From positions 1-6,131 of the forward strand of contig DFXX01000089.1 of the NCBI GenBank assembly GCA_002381765.1: a DNA stretch of 6,131 nt, written 5' to 3'. Shown here piece by piece: positions 5,044 to 6,131 of the stretch. A program made the position numbers and the translations under genes. This DNA is from Bacteriovoracaceae bacterium UBA4097 (GTDB lineage: Bacteria; Bdellovibrionota; Bacteriovoracia; Bacteriovoracales; Bacteriovoracaceae). Position 1 is the stretch's first letter. Each line of letters begins with the position of its first letter. A model generated the notes under the pieces. The model was given only the letters and a program-made list of their open reading frames with translations. It ran no database searches and was not told the DNA's origin.

Positions 5044-6131
5044 ATGCTTAAAAGTATAATAAAGTATTGCCTGGTTCACCCCATTCAAATCGTGCTTTTC
5101 ACGATACTACTGGTTGTAGGTGGGCTGTATTCATTTAAGAATTTGGCCATTGATGCCGTTCCCGATATTACGAATATACAGGTCCAAGTTAACACTAAAG
5201 TTGATGGATTAGGCCCTGAAGAGATTGAGCGGCTTGTCACTTTACCCATTGAACTATCTTTAAATGGTATACCTGGAGTAGAGCAAGTTCGTTCAATTAC
5301 TCGCTTTGGACTCTCACAAGTAACTGTCAGCTTTAGCGATGAAATGGATGTATATCTTGCCCGACAGTTAGTATCCGAAAGACTTCAACCCCTCAGGGCC
5401 GACCTTCCATTTGAGGCCAATCCCATCTTGTCACCGGTTACAACTGGTCTTGGAGAAATTTATCACTATGTCATAGATTATCAAAGAATTGAAAATGGAA
5501 TTGAAAGAGTTAAGCAGTTAGCTGAGTTGAGATCAATTCAAGAATGGTACATCAAGCCGCGCCTATTAACCGTTCAAGGTGTAGCTGAAGTTAATACTAT
5601 TGGGGGACATGAGAAACAATACCTTATAGCTCCTGACCCACAGAAGATGTCTCGGTATGGTTTAGATTGGCAAGATCTTGCCGAAGCTATTGAGAAAGCG
5701 AACCGTAATGAAGGTGGTAGCTTTGTAGAACAAACGGGGGATCAATTCTTAGTCGTGGCCAAAGGCATGTTTGAAGAGTTGGATGACATTAGAAGCGTTC
5801 CGGTTAAGACTCTTGAAAACTTAAAAGTCCTTAGGGTTACTGATATTGCAGAAGTTAAGATAGGGGAGGCTAAGCGAACAGGTGCTGCTCTCTTGAATGG
5901 TGAGGAAGTTGTTCTTGGATCAGTCCTAATGTTGTCTGGGGCAAATTCTAGAAGTGTCGCCATTGACGTTGATCAAAAAGTACAAGAAATTGCAAAGACT
6001 TTACCTGAAGGTGTGATTCTTAAAACTGTATATGATCGATCCACTTTAGTTGATGATACAATTCACACTGTTCAAGAAAATATCATCGCTGGTGCTGTTC
6101 TTGTTATAATAGTTTTGCTGTTGTTAGTAGG
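5044..6131 (+). CDS. czcA: heavy-metal efflux RND permease, CzcA/CusA family (5' part, runs off window)
   Basis: An open frame of 362 codons from ATG at 5044 continues past the right edge; full-length members are about 1,030-1,060 aa. It is the inner-membrane proton-driven pump that takes metal ions (Zn, Co, Cd or Cu/Ag) from the periplasm or cytoplasm. TM1 is at about 13-30, then A-I-D-A-VPDITNIQVQVNT (35-51), the family's hallmark after TM1. It continues with GPEEIERLVTLPIE (57-70), the PN1/PN2 porter sequence with VQGVAEVNTIGG (177-188) and LIAPDP (194-199), and TM2 beginning near 347. The metal-binding methionines or acidic residues that separate CusA from CzcA lie beyond the window, so the symbol is family-level. 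AGGA at 5034-5037 overlaps the upstream stop and is 6 nt from the ATG; the gene is co-translated with the short adaptor. Confidence 0.92.
   Translation, partial: MLKSIIKYCLVHPIQIVLFTILLVVGGLYSFKNLAIDAVPDITNIQVQVNTKVDGLGPEEIERLVTLPIELSLNGIPGVEQVRSITRFGLSQVTVSFSDEMDVYLARQLVSERLQPLRADLPFEANPILSPVTTGLGEIYHYVIDYQRIENGIERVKQLAELRSIQEWYIKPRLLTVQGVAEVNTIGGHEKQYLIAPDPQKMSRYGLDWQDLAEAIEKANRNEGGSFVEQTGDQFLVVAKGMFEELDDIRSVPVKTLENLKVLRVTDIAEVKIGEAKRTGAALLNGEEVVLGSVLMLSGANSRSVAIDVDQKVQEIAKTLPEGVILKTVYDRSTLVDDTIHTVQENIIAGAVLVIIVLLLLV

Noticed and set aside
5742..5963. 73-codon minus-strand ORF
   Set aside because: Antisense to the RND permease, which has clear family motifs throughout.
1..6131. Mobile element, CRISPR array, tRNA or rRNA
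   Set aside because: No transposase or integrase frame, no regularly spaced repeats, and no recognisable cloverleaf or rRNA sequence was seen.

Overview
The window comes from an AT-rich Gram-negative bacterium. Signal peptides, a TolC-type outer-membrane factor and an RND pump imply two membranes. The codon use and the pairing of a DCPSEE-type cation transporter with a short RND adaptor remind me of Bdellovibrionota or Bacteroidota-like genomes. That placement is an impression, not a demonstrated assignment.

Left part (1-1760): the 3' end of an unidentified + strand gene is followed by a small XRE-type DNA-binding regulator whose Shine-Dalgarno overlaps the upstream stop codon. A strong hairpin terminator closes this unit. 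Converging on the terminator from the minus strand are an overlooked 59-codon lysine-rich ORF and a 323-codon gene. The 323-codon product is unlabelled by simple homology, but it carries a HEPN-type RNxxxH motif and a C-terminal cluster of CxxC pairs. I read it as a HEPN-zinc-ribbon fusion, a candidate RNase of the toxin/defence type. This is the most novel-looking gene here. Between the two minus-strand genes lies a near-perfect Shine-Dalgarno with an ATA at the ideal start distance.

Middle (1761-2832): a 268-bp intergenic region holds a convincing + strand promoter and an imperfect dyad. It leads into a cation diffusion facilitator (CDF) transporter with an HMA-like N-terminus that keeps one cysteine, and with no cytoplasmic C-terminal domain.

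Right part (2833-6131): an apparent metal-efflux operon, all on the + strand. In order it holds a small secreted Cys/His-rich protein (CzcI-like in position and character), a possible 25-codon hydrophobic micropeptide, a TolC/CzcC-type outer-membrane factor, a 130-aa protein resembling a CzcB-type adaptor without its middle, and the first 362 codons of a CzcA/CusA-family RND permease that runs off the window. The outer-membrane factor and short adaptor genes overlap by ATGA, and the RND gene follows after 8 nt. The operon promoter has consensus-like boxes, a perfect dyad in its spacer, and a predicted transcription start almost at the first ATG. The dyads upstream of the CDF gene and the operon share the core GCAATCT, which hints at a common regulator. 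Together these genes look like a heavy-metal resistance locus: the CDF exports cations across the inner membrane, and the RND/outer-membrane factor pair moves periplasmic or cytosolic metal out of the cell. The short adaptor makes the architecture of that pump unusual.
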